A stretch of DNA of 64,000 nt, from positions 65,590,501-65,654,500 of the forward strand of contig NC_091263.1 of NCBI RefSeq assembly GCF_042477335.2. The letters are read 5' to 3'. The position numbers were made by a program, and so were the translations under genes. Positions 25,701 to 51,130 of the stretch are shown here, piece by piece. The stretch is from Ovis canadensis (taxonomy: Eukaryota > Chordata > Mammalia > Artiodactyla > Bovidae). Position 1 is the stretch's first letter. Every line of letters begins with the position of its first letter. The notes below the pieces were generated by a model. It ran no database searches, was not told the DNA's origin, and worked only from the letters and a program-made list of their open reading frames with translations.

Positions 25701-25810
25701 CACTGTCCACTCAGGAGTCCCTGCCCGTTCCCCCGCTCCAACCAATTGGCCTTCCCGGAAATCCCGCCTCGACGTTTTGCTTCCGGTCCCGCCTGCCCCT
25801 TCCGGTAGCC
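25701..25810 (+). promoter_or_regulatory. Proximal DALRD3 promoter
   Basis: Immediately before the DALRD3 ATG there is CCAAT (within AACCAATTGG near 25740) and two ETS/GABPA-type CTTCCGGT sites (near 25780 and 25798). ETS sites this close to the start codon are typical of housekeeping promoters. It suggests a second promoter downstream of the microRNAs, so that some DALRD3 mRNA is made without mir-191/425. Confidence 0.6.
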
Positions 25811-28632
25811 ATGCGCCTCGGGGTAGAGGAGACCCTGGGAGCCCTGAACTCGGCCTTGGGGCCTGGCGGCCCAGTATGGTTCAAGGAGACGCACGCCCGC
25901 CACCTGCGTGCCCGAGACTTCTTGGCACCGCGCCGCGCACTGCAGGCGCGCTTTGGGGACGACCAGGTAGGCGCGTGCATGGAGGGGACGTGGGCCGGAG
26001 ACAGGTGGGAGCGCAGCGGCCCGCTCACCTTCCTGGCTTCCCGCAGGTGCCTGAGGGCGTGGTTCACGCCATCGTTGGCCTACAGGGTCCGGGCGTGGCC
26101 CCGGTGCTGTGCTGCGCGCCGACCCCCGCGGGGCTGGCGCTTCAGCTGCAGCGGTCCGCTGTCTTCGAGCGTGTGCTCTGTTCCGTGGCCGCCTATGCCG
26201 CGCCCGCCGCCCCCACCGGCCCTACCCCGCGCGTCGTCCTGCACTGCCCGGCGCTGCGCGGCAGCCCCAGCACCCTCCGCCTGAGCCAGCTCCGTGCCGT
26301 GCTCGTGGCGGACCACCTGGCGAGAATTCTGCAAGCTCACAAGTGAGTGAGGGCGCGGGCCCAAAACGAAGGTGCGCAATGGCTTCGGGCGGCGGCAGTC
26401 CGCGCCGCTGCGAGTGGGATCGGAGCGAGCTGAGCCAGGTACTCAGGCTCAGCGGCCGTCTCGCTTCGCAGGGTGAGTGTGCGCCGAGTCCCCGCTGTGC
26501 GGGACCCGCACATGCCGACCTTTCTGCGGCAGCTGCGGGTGGACTGGCCCGAGGTCTCAGAGAAACCCTCGACCGAAGCCCTAAGGAATCGCGCGATTGC
26601 AGAGCTCTCCCCTGCCCGTGAGGCTGGAGCCCTGCCCCCTGGCACCCTGGGTCGAGTGTGCCTGAAGGAACTGATGGAGGAGCGGGGACGCACAGCTGGC
26701 TATGACCCCAGTGTGGACAGCTGTCTGGGTAGGCCCGGGATCCGAGGGGCCGGAATGTCGGGACGCCGCCACCCCCGCACTCCCCGGCCGGCCTCAGCCG
26801 TGTGTTCTCTCCCCAGTGACGGAGGATCTGCTCTCTCTGCTGGCCGAGCTGCAGGAGGCTGTGCAGGCTGGTGCCGAGGGCAGCTCCCTAGGCCTGGTTA
26901 GTGACTGCCGCCCCACCCTGGTATGCTTCTGGCAAACCAGGTGTAGTGTGTCCCCCACAGTGACTGTCCTGCCCTACAGGCTGCGGCCCCAGATGCGGGC
27001 GCAGATAGCTATGTGGTCCTACACGTAGTGAGCTGTGAGGAGGAGTTCCAGCAGCAAAAGTTGGACCTGCTTTGGTGGAAGCTGGATCATCAGGCTCCTC
27101 TCACACAGGTAGGTTAGTGATGGTAACCTCCCCACAGCAACCTCAGAGGACTCCTTGAAACCCACTTGTTAGCTGATGGGTCCAGAAGGTGACTCCTGAC
27201 CTTTAGGGGGACCTTAGGCACATGCAGCAGGTGCTAGGAGAGGGCTCTGGACTTGAGACAGAGGGCTTAAGGTCGGAAGCTGGGGGGAGTCCAGGAACAC
27301 ATTTAGGTTCTTGGGAGGGTATCATCAGCAGCTGACCCCTGCTGTCTTCCTAACAGAAGCACCTGGTCTGTGGCCCAGTGAAAGTGACTGGTGCGCCCAG
27401 CACCCTGACTGCCCCCGAATACTACGAGTGAGTGAGGCTGGAAGGCAGGCCACCGAGCCAGGCCAGTGGAGGTGGGGGGACCCTGTCTACCAGTCCTTTT
27501 CTCATTCTCTTCTCAATGCAGGCTCCGGCACGCCCAGGTGTGCAAGGTGTCATCACTGAAGCATGGCAAGGACCTGGAACAAGGTACACCTGGGAGACCC
27601 TGCTTGTGCTTCCGGTAGGGGGGGTCATTTGCACACATGCCCCTTGTTGTCTGCCTGCCGAGACTGACTGATCCGTACTCTCAGACCCAGCCTGGATGGA
27701 AATCTTCAGGGTTCTGTCTGTGGCGACCATTAAATTTGAGATGCTCAGCACAGCCCCCCAGAGTCAGGTGAGCCTGGGCATATCTTGCTGGACCGGGGCT
27801 GGGGGTTGGAGTTGGGGGACAGGGTGTGCAGTGGCGCTCCTCCCTGTGCAGCTGTGCCTTTATTCCTCAGCTTCTCCTGGCCCTGGCTGACAGCAGCATT
27901 TCCACCAAGGGCAGCAAAAGTGGCACCTTTGTCATGTATAACTGCGCACGTCTCGCCACCCTCTTTGAGGGTTACACGTGCAGCGTGGAACAAGGTCTGT
28001 ACCCCACCTTCCCGCCTGTGAGCAGTCTAGACTTCTCCCTGCTGCGTGATGAGGTGAGCGCCCCTCCTGGGTAGCTGGCATGTGTAGGAAGCTCGGGCCT
28101 TTCCCTCCCAGCGCCCTTCTCCCCCACAGGGTGAGTGGTTGCTACTCTTCAACAGCATCCTCCCCTTCCCAGACCTGCTGAGGCAGACAGCAGCCCTGCC
28201 CCTGCCCTGCCCCACCCCAGGGCTTCACGTTGCTGCGCGCACAGAGACGGTGAGGACGGAGGAGCAGGACGCTCTGCACACACTGTTCTTTATTCTGATC
28301 TGGGGACAAAAGGCGGGGGGGGGGGGGCGCCAGGGACTCAGTTTGGTCTCTGTCTCTAGGTATGCAAGTTCCTGGTCCAGCTCAGCATGGACTTCAGCTC
28401 ATACTATAACCGGGTACACATCCTAGGGGTAAGTGCACAGCAAAGGGCAGATGGGGGCGGGTGGTGCAGGGAAAGCAAAGGATGAGACCAGCAGCCTCCG
28501 CCTCTCCTCCAGGAGCCTCAGCCGCACCTGTTCGGTCAGATGTTTGCCCGTCTGCAGCTTCTGCGGGCCGTGCGAGAAGTGCTCCACACTGGGCTGGCCG
28601 TGCTGGGTCTCCCTCCGCTGAGTCACATTTAA
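25811..28632 (+). CDS. DALRD3: DALRD3, DALR anticodon-binding-domain protein 3
   Basis: Twelve exons: 25811-25966, 26047-26342, 26472-26728, 26817-26896, 26980-27108, 27357-27427, 27522-27583, 27685-27767, 27871-28053, 28130-28249, 28360-28428, 28513-28632. They sum to 1626 bases, 541 residues (human 543). It starts [20 protein letters not shown]; human has a few more residues (MATR-) before RLGVEETL, so the start is good but slightly shorter. The C-terminal half carries the DALR domain typical of class I arginyl-tRNA synthetases (segments [34 protein letters not shown], ending LGLPPLSHI) without a synthetase core. DALRD3 binds tRNA-Arg and brings METTL2 to make 3-methylcytidine at position 32. 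Human loss causes an epileptic encephalopathy. All introns are GT-AG and short. It is tail-to-tail with WDR6 (324 bases between stops). Confidence 0.98.
28315..28327 (+). repeat. G13 homopolymer tract
   Basis: Thirteen consecutive G in the DALRD3 intron 28250-28359, about 30 bases before the acceptor at 28359. It is likely length-variable. Confidence 0.9.
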
Positions 28633-28737
28633 GGCCAAGGAGGCCTTAGGATCCAGGAATGTCCACAAAGTCAGCAACTGAAAGGGTGGGGTGGGGGGAG
28701 GATCTGGATTTTTTTTTTTTTAACGATCTGGAGCCAA

Positions 28738-28743
28738 AATAAA
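28738..28743 (+). terminator. DALRD3 poly(A) signal
   Basis: Canonical AATAAA 105 bases after the DALRD3 stop. The same interval would be the 3' flank of WDR6 on the other strand. Confidence 0.88.
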
Positions 28744-28956
28744 TTGTTTGTGTGACAAGGTTTTGTCCCCTGGCAGGGAGTGGGGCGTATTCTTGGTCTG
28801 TCCAGGTGGCATCCTACTCACCTTCAGCTCCTGCTCTGAAGTCAGGAACCCGCGGCTGCCTCTTCCTCCCCTCTGGGCACACCAGGCATGGGCACAGACA
28901 GTCACTTTGTCTGTGAGCAGGCCCCACGCCCAGTGTGCCGGCCACCGCGGGATGTC

Positions 28957-31900
28957 TTAGTCGTACCAGTTGTAGACCTCAAGGCCCTGGCCCCCCAGAG
29001 CACAACGGTGGCCAAACTCTGGGCTCACGGGCCAGCAGTCCATGTCGGCCACATCTGCTACGTGGTACACTGTGCTATTCATAAAGGTGGGTTCACCGTG
29101 CCCCAAACGCCAGAAGGTCAGCCGTTGGTCGATGGAGGCGGAGACCATGAGGCTGGGACTTAAGATCTTGAGGCCTGTCACGTGGGCAGCGTGGGCACAG
29201 GGGACGGAGTACTCCTCCAGCACTTGCAGCTGGGGCAGCAGCTCGGCAGCCCCCACAGCCTCCTCCAGCTCTGGCATCTCCACGGCAAGCACAAAGACGT
29301 GGAGGGAGCCGTCCTCGCTGCCACTGGCCACAAGGTGGCCCTCACGGGTGGGCAGGGTGTGCAAGCTATTGACGCCACAGCTGTGAGCCTGCACAGTCAG
29401 GCAGGGGCTGCCCAGCTCTGGAGAAAGAGGAGAGGACAGTTGTCAGGACCCAGCCCGACACACGGCTGAGTGCATGTGGGGCGGGGGGGGCAGCCACAGT
29501 TGCAGTGTAGCTACTCACGGCAGGGCAGCCCAGGGTCCACTGCAGCCTCCAGGGCAGGGGAGCCTTGGTCCAGCAAGGTGGTGAGGTCCCAGAAGGCCAA
29601 GCTGCCGTCAGTAGCTGCGCTGCACAGGAACAGCCTCCTGGAGACCAGAGAGCAGCTGGGTGAGGGGGATGGGAAGCAACAGGAGCGCCCCCAGCCCATG
29701 TGGGACCGCCACGCAGTCCCTCTCACCGTCGCTGATTGGGAGCCTCGTGTGTGAAGGCGTGCACCTTGAGGACACAGCGCTTGTGGTGGAAGGTTTCAGC
29801 CAGCAGCTGCAGTCGCCGCCCAGAGTCCTGCAAGAGGAAGAGCCTGGGGGCGGGGGGTAGTCCAGCTCAGAAGCCACTCTGAACATCTCTACACCCTTTC
29901 CTTTGCCTCCTGGCTCCTTGGGTCCTATACACTAAGATGCCCCAGCCCCTGCGCCACCGACCAGTATTGGTTTGTGACCTGTTAGGAACCAGACCAGGAA
30001 ACAGGAGGTGAACAGCAGGCAAAACCAGAACTATCTCCTCCCCATCCATTGCCCCCACCCACTGGAAAAATGAACTGGCCCCTGGTGCCAAAAAGGTTGG
30101 GGACCAGTCCTTTACACTCACCTCACTGCCCCATCACTACAGGCAGCAGCCACAAGCGGGCCAAGGCCAGGCCGGTCCAGCTCACACACAGCTAGGGACA
30201 TGTACCTGCAGGGATAGACATCACTCAGAGCCTGGCCTTGCATGCCCAGCCCTCGCTGCTGTCGGGCAGTGCGCCTCACCTGGTCTCAGGGTCCACCTTG
30301 ACCATCCGGTGCCGCTGCCGCTGCCGGTCCCAGTATTCATCTAGCCGGTGTGATGAAAGGTGCATGACATGGCAGGCAAGACGGCTTGGGGGGCTGGGGT
30401 CTGGGGTGACCATGATTGTGAAGCAGTGCATCTCAGCCCTGCCCCCCGCGGACACCACATGGGCGGTCAGGCCTGGCTGAGGATCCTGAGGGCCACCCGG
30501 GGTGCCAACACCCCACACAGCCACCGCACGCACCGAAGAGATGTGGTTACAGACTGCTGTAAGCGCGTGGGCTGAGCCCGTGGCCGTGGGGAGCGCCAGG
30601 ACACAGACGGTGGTGTCCTCGCTGCACGTGATCACGATGTCGATCAGGCCAGGGCCCTCACTGCCGGGCTCGACAGGCTCGCCAGGCTCCGGGTGGTCAG
30701 GCTGCAGGAAGCTGGGCACCCCAGACTCAGGCCCCAGGCTGATGCTGCCCACACGCTTTACACAAGTGATCTCCCGGCCGTGCAGGCTCTCCCGGAGAAT
30801 CACATGTGGCCGCGTGCAGCCACCCAGAGCCCGGTAGAGCATCACATCGCCATCCTTGAGGTAGGCGAAGGCCATCGCTGCCTCAGTGTCAGAGAAGGCC
30901 CAGGAGCGGTGCCCTCCACCACAATTGATGACATGCAGCTTCTCATGCGACCGGGGGCTCCACACCACGAACTCATTGGCGTGGAAACCCAGGATGACCA
31001 TGCTCCCGTCAGCCACCATACGGACCCCAGCCACCCAGTTCATCCCCCGACAGGGCTTTTGCCTTAGCACTGGCTGGAGCTGCCCGCCTCGCACAAAGAG
31101 CTGGTAGTAGGAACCGTCACGCCCTGTGGTGTACACGTAGCCACCGTGGCAGGTGACCGAGGTCACACCCTGTTTCCCGTGCAGAGAAGGGAGGGTGGAC
31201 ACAGGGCCCCACTCAGCCAAGGAGGGCTCCCCCTCACCACTGCCTGCTCCGGGCGCTGAGGTAATCGCCCCAACCTTGCTCACCACCCCAAGATCCTTGA
31301 GCAGCTCTGGTCGGGAGGGGTAGAGCAACACAGAGCCCCGGCGGTCCCCACACACCAGGAAGTCACCTGGGGGGAGGAAGGCACTGCACGTGTGCCACCT
31401 CTGCTTGCTTGGAGGCAGGAGGTAGCGGCAACGTTCCTTGACGAAGATGGCCTTGCCAGAAGGCGCTGCAGAGACCTCCAGGCAAGCCACCACGCCACCA
31501 GGGCCCGAGGCCAGCAACAGAAGCTCCTCATAGCCTCTCAAGGCCCAGCTCAGGCTGTGCACCTTCCCTGGGAACAGGGTCAGGTCCACAGCTGCAGTCG
31601 GAGTGTTGATGGGGACAACCTTGACGCGCCCTTCCCCGTTGGCCAGGGCACACAGTCCGAAGCCCTCGGGACCAGGGGCTGCCTCCAGGAGGCAGTAGGA
31701 CTGAAAGCGCATGTCCTCCAGCAGCTGCTCCCAGCACTTGACCTCGAGGTCATACAGGTACAGGGCCCCTGTGTCGGTCACGGCCAGTACTCGCCACGAG
31801 CCCGCCAGCGTCACGGCCTTGAGGACACCTGGCCTGCTGTGAGACTTGAAGGAGAGCGCGAAGACCCCCGAACCCGGGTGCCCACGCCCTACCAGGTGCC

Positions 31901-34900
31901 ACAGCCGGATGCCTGAGTCATCACCCCCAGTGATCACCCAGGCCTGCCGCTCATGGGCCGCTAGGGCTCGGATCCCACGGCCCTGGTGGCCCCGGAAGGC
32001 CTGAAGGATTTCGCCTTCATGGCTCCACACCAAGCAGACGCAGTCTTCTCCTGCACTGATAAGGTAATTCTCGAGGAGCTTGACCTGCCAGACACGGGCG
32101 CTGTGCCCAAAGCAGTGCCCAATATTCTGGACCCGGCCCCCAGGAACCCGCAGGTCACCCACCTTCCAGATGCGAACGCTTCGATCCTCGGAAGCTGTGG
32201 CCAATAAGCCCTTGCTTTCTAGGTAAGACATGCTGAAGATGACTCCCACATGCCCACTGACCCGTCGGTCAGGGGCTACGGGCTTATCGTCTTTTAGAGC
32301 AGCTGCTGGGTACCAGACCAGGAGCTGATTGGAAACAGCGCCAGCCACTACGGTCAGCTCCTTCCAGGTGTCTCCGATCAGACAGGCCGAGGAGAGGGTG
32401 CACCTGTCTGTGCAGGGCACATCCTGCAGGCTGCACCCTACCACAGGGTCATACAGCACCACCGAGTTGTGGCCCAGGGCCAAGGCAATGTTCCCCTCGA
32501 GCCAACGGGCATCCCAGATCCAATCAGACATGTTCCACAGGCCAGAGCGCCACAGCTCCCGGAAGCGGCCCTGTCCCCAGCTAATTTTCACAATTCGGAG
32601 GCCCTTGCTGCCAAACGCCGCCACCATGACCTCTGAGTCAAGGTCTCTGTTGGGTTCTGGTCGCACTCGGAATCCATGGATAAGATAGTGGCCAAGCAGG
32701 TTCTGCACTCGCTTCATCATCCGCAGATGTCCACCGAAATCCAAGGTGTATACCAGGACATCTGGCCCCTCACCTGGACAGAGGCGAAGAGCCACATCAG
32801 AACCCCTCCTCTAATTCTCATGGGCCAAGAAGAGACAGGGAGCAAGGGAACTGCTCAGCAGGTAGCTTATGAATGTATTAGGTCACTCAATCCTGCAGGC
32901 TTGGGCTTGCTCTCAGAGCTTGATCTCAGGTTCAGTTGTATTCTCAGCGCTCTCTGAGCCCCCTGTCAGTTACCATGACACTCAGCTCAACCATGAATTC
33001 GTCAAACTCCCATCTCCTCCTCATCCCACCGAACTTCTCATGCTTCAGACCAGAATCCTCAGTTTTAGTCCTCAAATCCTTGGCCTCACTGACCTTCTTC
33101 ACACTAACTCCTCCCCCAGGGAACAGGCACACTGATAAGTCAAGCCTTCCAACTTCGGGCCACAGCAGAACCCCTCCTGATTTCCAGGAGCTTCTCTCTA
33201 TCTCAGAAGATGTGAGCACATTCAGTAACAGTGGGGCGAGGCAGCCCGCAGTTTGGAAGCAGACACCCCTGTGAGCCTCAGCTGCCGCCTGGCTGCCCTG
33301 CAGGCATGTTCATCTACTAGCTCATCCTCAAGTTTGCTCCCTGCTCCTCACCCCAATGACCTAATACTACTGTCCTCTGCCCAACCCCAGCCCCAAACTG
33401 GGAAGCCCACCTCTTTATCTCCAAGTTCTAGAGATTTCACTTTCTAAAGAGCTTGCAAATCCAATCAACCACAGTGACTCTGGTCCAGGACATCACCTCT
33501 TAGCTAGAGATGACAGTGGCAATCCCTCACGCTATTCCCAGCCTGCAATCTCAATCTTTTGACATTCAATAAACACTCATTTGAGAGATTCCTGGCATTC
33601 CAGTGGTTAGGACTTGGAACTTTCACTGCTGGGGCCTCGGTTTCATCCCTCATTGGGGAACTAAGATCTTGCAAGCAGTGTGGTCCAGGCAAAAAAAAAA
33701 AAAGTGGTTTGTTTTTTTTTTAAATAAACACTGATTATAAACCAGACAATGAACAATATGCTGGAGTAGTGAATAAAACCCTGCTTCTGTGGATTAGGCA
33801 GATGTTAAACACTATCACACAACAGATAGCAAAAAAAAAAAAAAAAAAAACAAACCCACACGAAAAGAAGCTCAACATCACTGTCAGAGAAAAATGCAAT
33901 TCAAGACTACAATGAGGTATCACTACACCAGTCAGAATAGTCACCATCAAAAAGTTTTACAAACGGAACCCCCTGGCGATCCAGCAATTATGACTCTCTG
34001 CTCTCAATGCCGAGGGCCTGAGTTCAATCCCTGGTCTGGGCTGGGCACTAAGAGCCCACATGCCATAGGGTGCAATCAGAAAGCTTTTCAAGATACAAAT
34101 GAGCTTGCTTACAAAACAGAAACAGACTGACAAGTTTCAGAAACCAACTTATGGATACTGAGGGGGAAACATGGTAGTTACTGAAGGGGAAATGTGGTAG
34201 GCAAGGGATAAATTAGGAGTTTGGCATTAACATATACACACTACTATATAAAAAACAGGTAATCAACAGGACCTACTGTATATAGCACAGTCTGTTCCTA
34301 AGACCTGACACAGCCAAATAAATATTTAAGCTCTAGAACAGTATCATACAGGTACACTACATAGTTATCGTTTTGATATGTTCCAGGAAAGAACTACATA
34401 GGTTGCTTTCAGAATGTAAAACGAGGGAGGGACTTCCCCAGTGTTTCAGTGGCTAAGACTGCGCTCCCCATGCAGGGGGGTTTGATCCCTGGTCAGGGAA
34501 CTATATCCCACAAGCTGCAATGAAGACCAAACACTCTGTGCGCTGCAGCCAAATTTAAAAAAAAGAATACAAAATGGGAAAGTCTACTCTACTGGTTCTC
34601 AACAGAGGGACACTTTCCCTCCGGAAGACATGTGGCAATGTCTGAGGACATTTTAGGTTGTTACAACTGGGAGCTGTGTGTGCTACTGGCATCTAGTGGA
34701 GGCTAAGGGTGTAGGTACATCCTACAATGTAGACAGCCCTTCACACAAAGCGTGATATGATCCAACGAATCAAAAGTGCTGAGACCGGGAAACCCTGGTC
34801 TAATCTAACCAGACTGGGTGACTGCCAGGGGGAGCCGACTTGAGAACGTAACATTTAGGTGAGGCAATCAAGGATCAGCAGTTGTTAGTCAAAGGAAGAG

Positions 34901-36674
34901 CAGGCAGGAGGGAGAGAGCTTGAACCTTTCTTGCCAGAGGAAACATCAATTTTGAGGCCCCTGAGATGAGTGCGAGCTTTGGGGAACATGGCTAGAACAG
35001 GAAACAAAAGGTTCAAGGATGAGCTCGAGAGAATGTTACTGAGGCGGTTGGGGAGGCATAGCTGCATGGCCTCAAATGATGGCAATAACGGTAGAAAAAG
35101 ACACACACATGCTGCATGTATTAAGTGCAGCATCAACCAGGCTGGCTTGGGGGGTGAGAGAGGCAGGTTCTCGGGCTTGGGCCCCTGTGTGGCTGATGTT
35201 CCCACGCCTGAGCTCGAACACCAGCAAGAGTATTCCAATTTGTAGGCCCTTGTGCACTTGAGCCTGGCACTCAGATGAGAACAGGGCTGGGAATTCAGGC
35301 TATAGGTTCACAGGGGTCGGATTTGAGAAGTGTCAATAGCAAAGTCACTTTGGAAATAATGGAAGTAGGTGAATTCACTTTAAAAGCTTACTAAACTAAA
35401 TTTCACAAGCCATTTCCCTGCTTAAAACTTTTCAGTGGGGCTTCACCAATGGGGCTTTGTGGCCCTAGGGATAAGTCAGATCCACGGCTGAAATGGACTG
35501 GTCTCTGCTCATTGGTCCGGCCTCTTCACCTAGACAAGCCCTTCCACTCTGCCTGCTAAATCCCCCCAAGAATTGCCTCTTTTCCATAAAGTGGCAAATT
35601 CTGTCTTAAATCCTGTCTTCCCCGAGTTTACTCTTCTGGTTCTTCAGTTTTCTGCCTACCTATTTCCTCCTCCAGGAGCCTTAGGAGTTTAGCTCATGGT
35701 AGGAACCTTGGGCTCCCAGAGCCTTCACAGCAAATCAAAACTGGGTCATCCCCCGCCCTCATCTCCCACCCCCATACATCCACCCCTCTTAGGACTGGGA
35801 GCAGCTCACTCAAGGCTTGCCAGCCAGTGCCCTGCCTTGCGACCCTTATTAAACTCTGCAGCTCTAACATAGGTCACTAGTAGTAGCTTCCAATCGGACT
35901 CCACCGCTCCATGGGGCTCTGTCGCCTTGGGTCCCTGTCCTCTGCTACCCGAGCCAACCCTCCTCAGAAGAGGCACTGACACGGATTTCCTGGACCCCAA
36001 CCATCTCGGGAAGGGCCTCAGCCTCCGCCTCCCCGAGCACGGGCCTACTCAGAAAGGTCTCATCCTCGGGTTTCCCGCGACTCCACGCTGCTGAGGCTCT
36101 TCATCCCCATCTAGGGAAGAGCATCACCCGCCCCTCTCTCGCACTCGAGAGGCCACACCCCCTTCTGAGCTTGGCCCACCCCCGAAAGGCCACGCCCCAG
36201 ACCCTGGACCCGCCCAGGGGGGCTTCATCACGGAGCTCCCCCCGCATCCTGGCTGGAACGATGAAGCCCCCGCCCGACTCGTCCACAAGTGTCTCTTATT
36301 CCCTTCCCCCGCCCCCACGCCGACCGCGTTTCCCTGCACCTTTCTGCCGCCCGCAGCCGCCCTCTCCGCATCCCCTGCAGTTTCTGAAAGGCCTCGGGAA
36401 CCACCGCAGCTGTTTCCTGGGCTCCTCGGGCTGCGCTTCAGCCCCGCCATGCCGTGGGTTCCCGCCCGCCGCCCGTCCTCCTCCTACTCGGGGCATCCCT
36501 TTGTTCTTGAGGCCCCTCCCCAGGCGAGCGTTCGGTTTCTTCTCCGCTAGCGCGCGCCTCGAACCACAACTCACCCGCCAACAGCCGCTCCCCCACGCAC
36601 TCCAGACCCGTTACCGGGAGGAGTATGAGCTCTGAGGTTGCCCGCGGCCAAACGTAGTCCTCGTGAGAGTCCAT
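28957..36674 (-). CDS. WDR6: WDR6, WD-repeat protein 6 (tRNA 2'-O-methylation cofactor)
   Basis: Six coding exons on the minus strand: 36575-36674, 30280-32773 (2494 bases, most of the protein), 30122-30205, 29727-29843, 29519-29637 and 28957-29417. They sum to 3375 bases, 1124 residues (human 1121). It begins MDSHEDYVWPRATSELILL and ends GGQGLEVYNWYD. Many WD40 blades are visible, for example GLLATASEDRSVRIWKVGD, YLISAGEDCVCLVWSHEGE, AWVITGGDDSGIRLWHL and MVSASIDQRLTFWRLGHGE. WDR6 is the partner of FTSJ1 (yeast Trm734 with Trm7) for 2'-O-methylation of the wobble base 34 of several tRNAs; it also binds STK11. Intron 1 (32774-36574) is long and repeat-rich. Its first exon lies only about 0.5 kb after the P4HTM stop, on the same strand. 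Confidence 0.98.
29966..30112. mobile_element. Old DNA-transposon-like repeat in WDR6 intron 3
   Basis: One end reads GACCTGTTAGGAACCAGACC with AACAGGAGGTGAACAGCAGG, the other CCTGGTGCCAAAAAGGTTGG then GGACCAGTCC. These two ends belong to a common eutherian medium-reiterated repeat, but I cannot name the family with certainty. The middle is missing. Confidence 0.5.
32774..36574 (-). other. WDR6 intron 1 with nested repeats
   Basis: From the left: 32774-33585 nothing recognised. CHR SINE 33586-33703 (+). L1 fragment 33780-33960 (+, AAGAAGCTCAACATCACTG). CHR SINE 33965-34088 (+). L1 3' end 34140-34420 (+, AATCAACAGGACCTACTGTA). CHR SINE 34429-34565 (+). A MER20-like hAT remnant 34585-34800 (TGTGGCAATGTCTGAGGACA, GTGCTACTGGCATCTAGTGG). 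L2 3' region about 35360-35640 (+, CTTTTCAGTGGGGCTTCACC). 35641-36120 shows nothing recognised. The L1 insertion is cut by the SINEs, so those are younger. Confidence 0.65.
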
Positions 36675-36960
36675 GGCGGTCCCCCAAGCCCCTGCAGCTG
36701 CCACGGCCAAGAAAGGAGCAGAGCTCTCGCGAGACGAGCCTTCCCGCGTGCTGCTGCGCTGCAGCTCTACGGCGCCCGTAGCAACAGGTAGCAGAGGCAG
36801 GGGCGGCCGCCGCCTAGGTCCAATGACGACCGCCCTCCGCCCCATGCCGTCCGGCTGGGATTGGCCGGGCCGAATCGCCCCCCGTCACATGACATACAAC
36901 AAGCCCCACCCCCGGCCGCGGCGCCCCGCCCCGCCCGCTGTACCTACAGCCTACTCCGAG
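36130..36960. promoter_or_regulatory. WDR6 CpG-island promoter
   Basis: CpG-dense sequence surrounding the WDR6 first exon. It includes CCAAT on the plus strand near 36819, ATTGG near 36857 (CCAAT on the minus strand), GC boxes, a GTAGCAAC RFX-type half-site near 36778 and an E-box-like GTCACATGAC near 36884. There is no TATA. Minus-strand initiation between about 36700 and 36820 is likely. Confidence 0.65.
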
Positions 36961-36993
36961 ACCCTCGGCCCTGCAGCTTCAACGCCGCGTAGT

Positions 36994-36999
36994 TTTATT
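36994..36999 (-). terminator. P4HTM poly(A) signal
   Basis: AATAAA on the minus strand (TTTATT on plus), 183 bases after the P4HTM stop. The WDR6 start codon on the same strand is only about 320 bases further, so P4HTM transcription must end inside the WDR6 CpG island. Confidence 0.85.
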
Positions 37000-37181
37000 T
37001 GTCCGGGAATCACGGGTCTGTACACAATAAATAACATGGATGTAGGGACTGTGTCCTAATCGCGGCATGAGGCGGGGGTGGGGCTACACATTGGCCAGGC
37101 CTTCAGCCTGCAGCTGGACAGGGGGACGGCAGGGCCCCAGACTTAGGGTGACCTGCGGCTGGAGACTGGGATGGTCACCCC

Positions 37182-51130
<13,949 letters not shown>

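Noticed and set aside
25651-26621. Long plus-strand frames overlapping DALRD3 exons 1-3
   Set aside because: Out-of-frame shadows and intron read-through of DALRD3; the spliced reading matches the known protein exactly.
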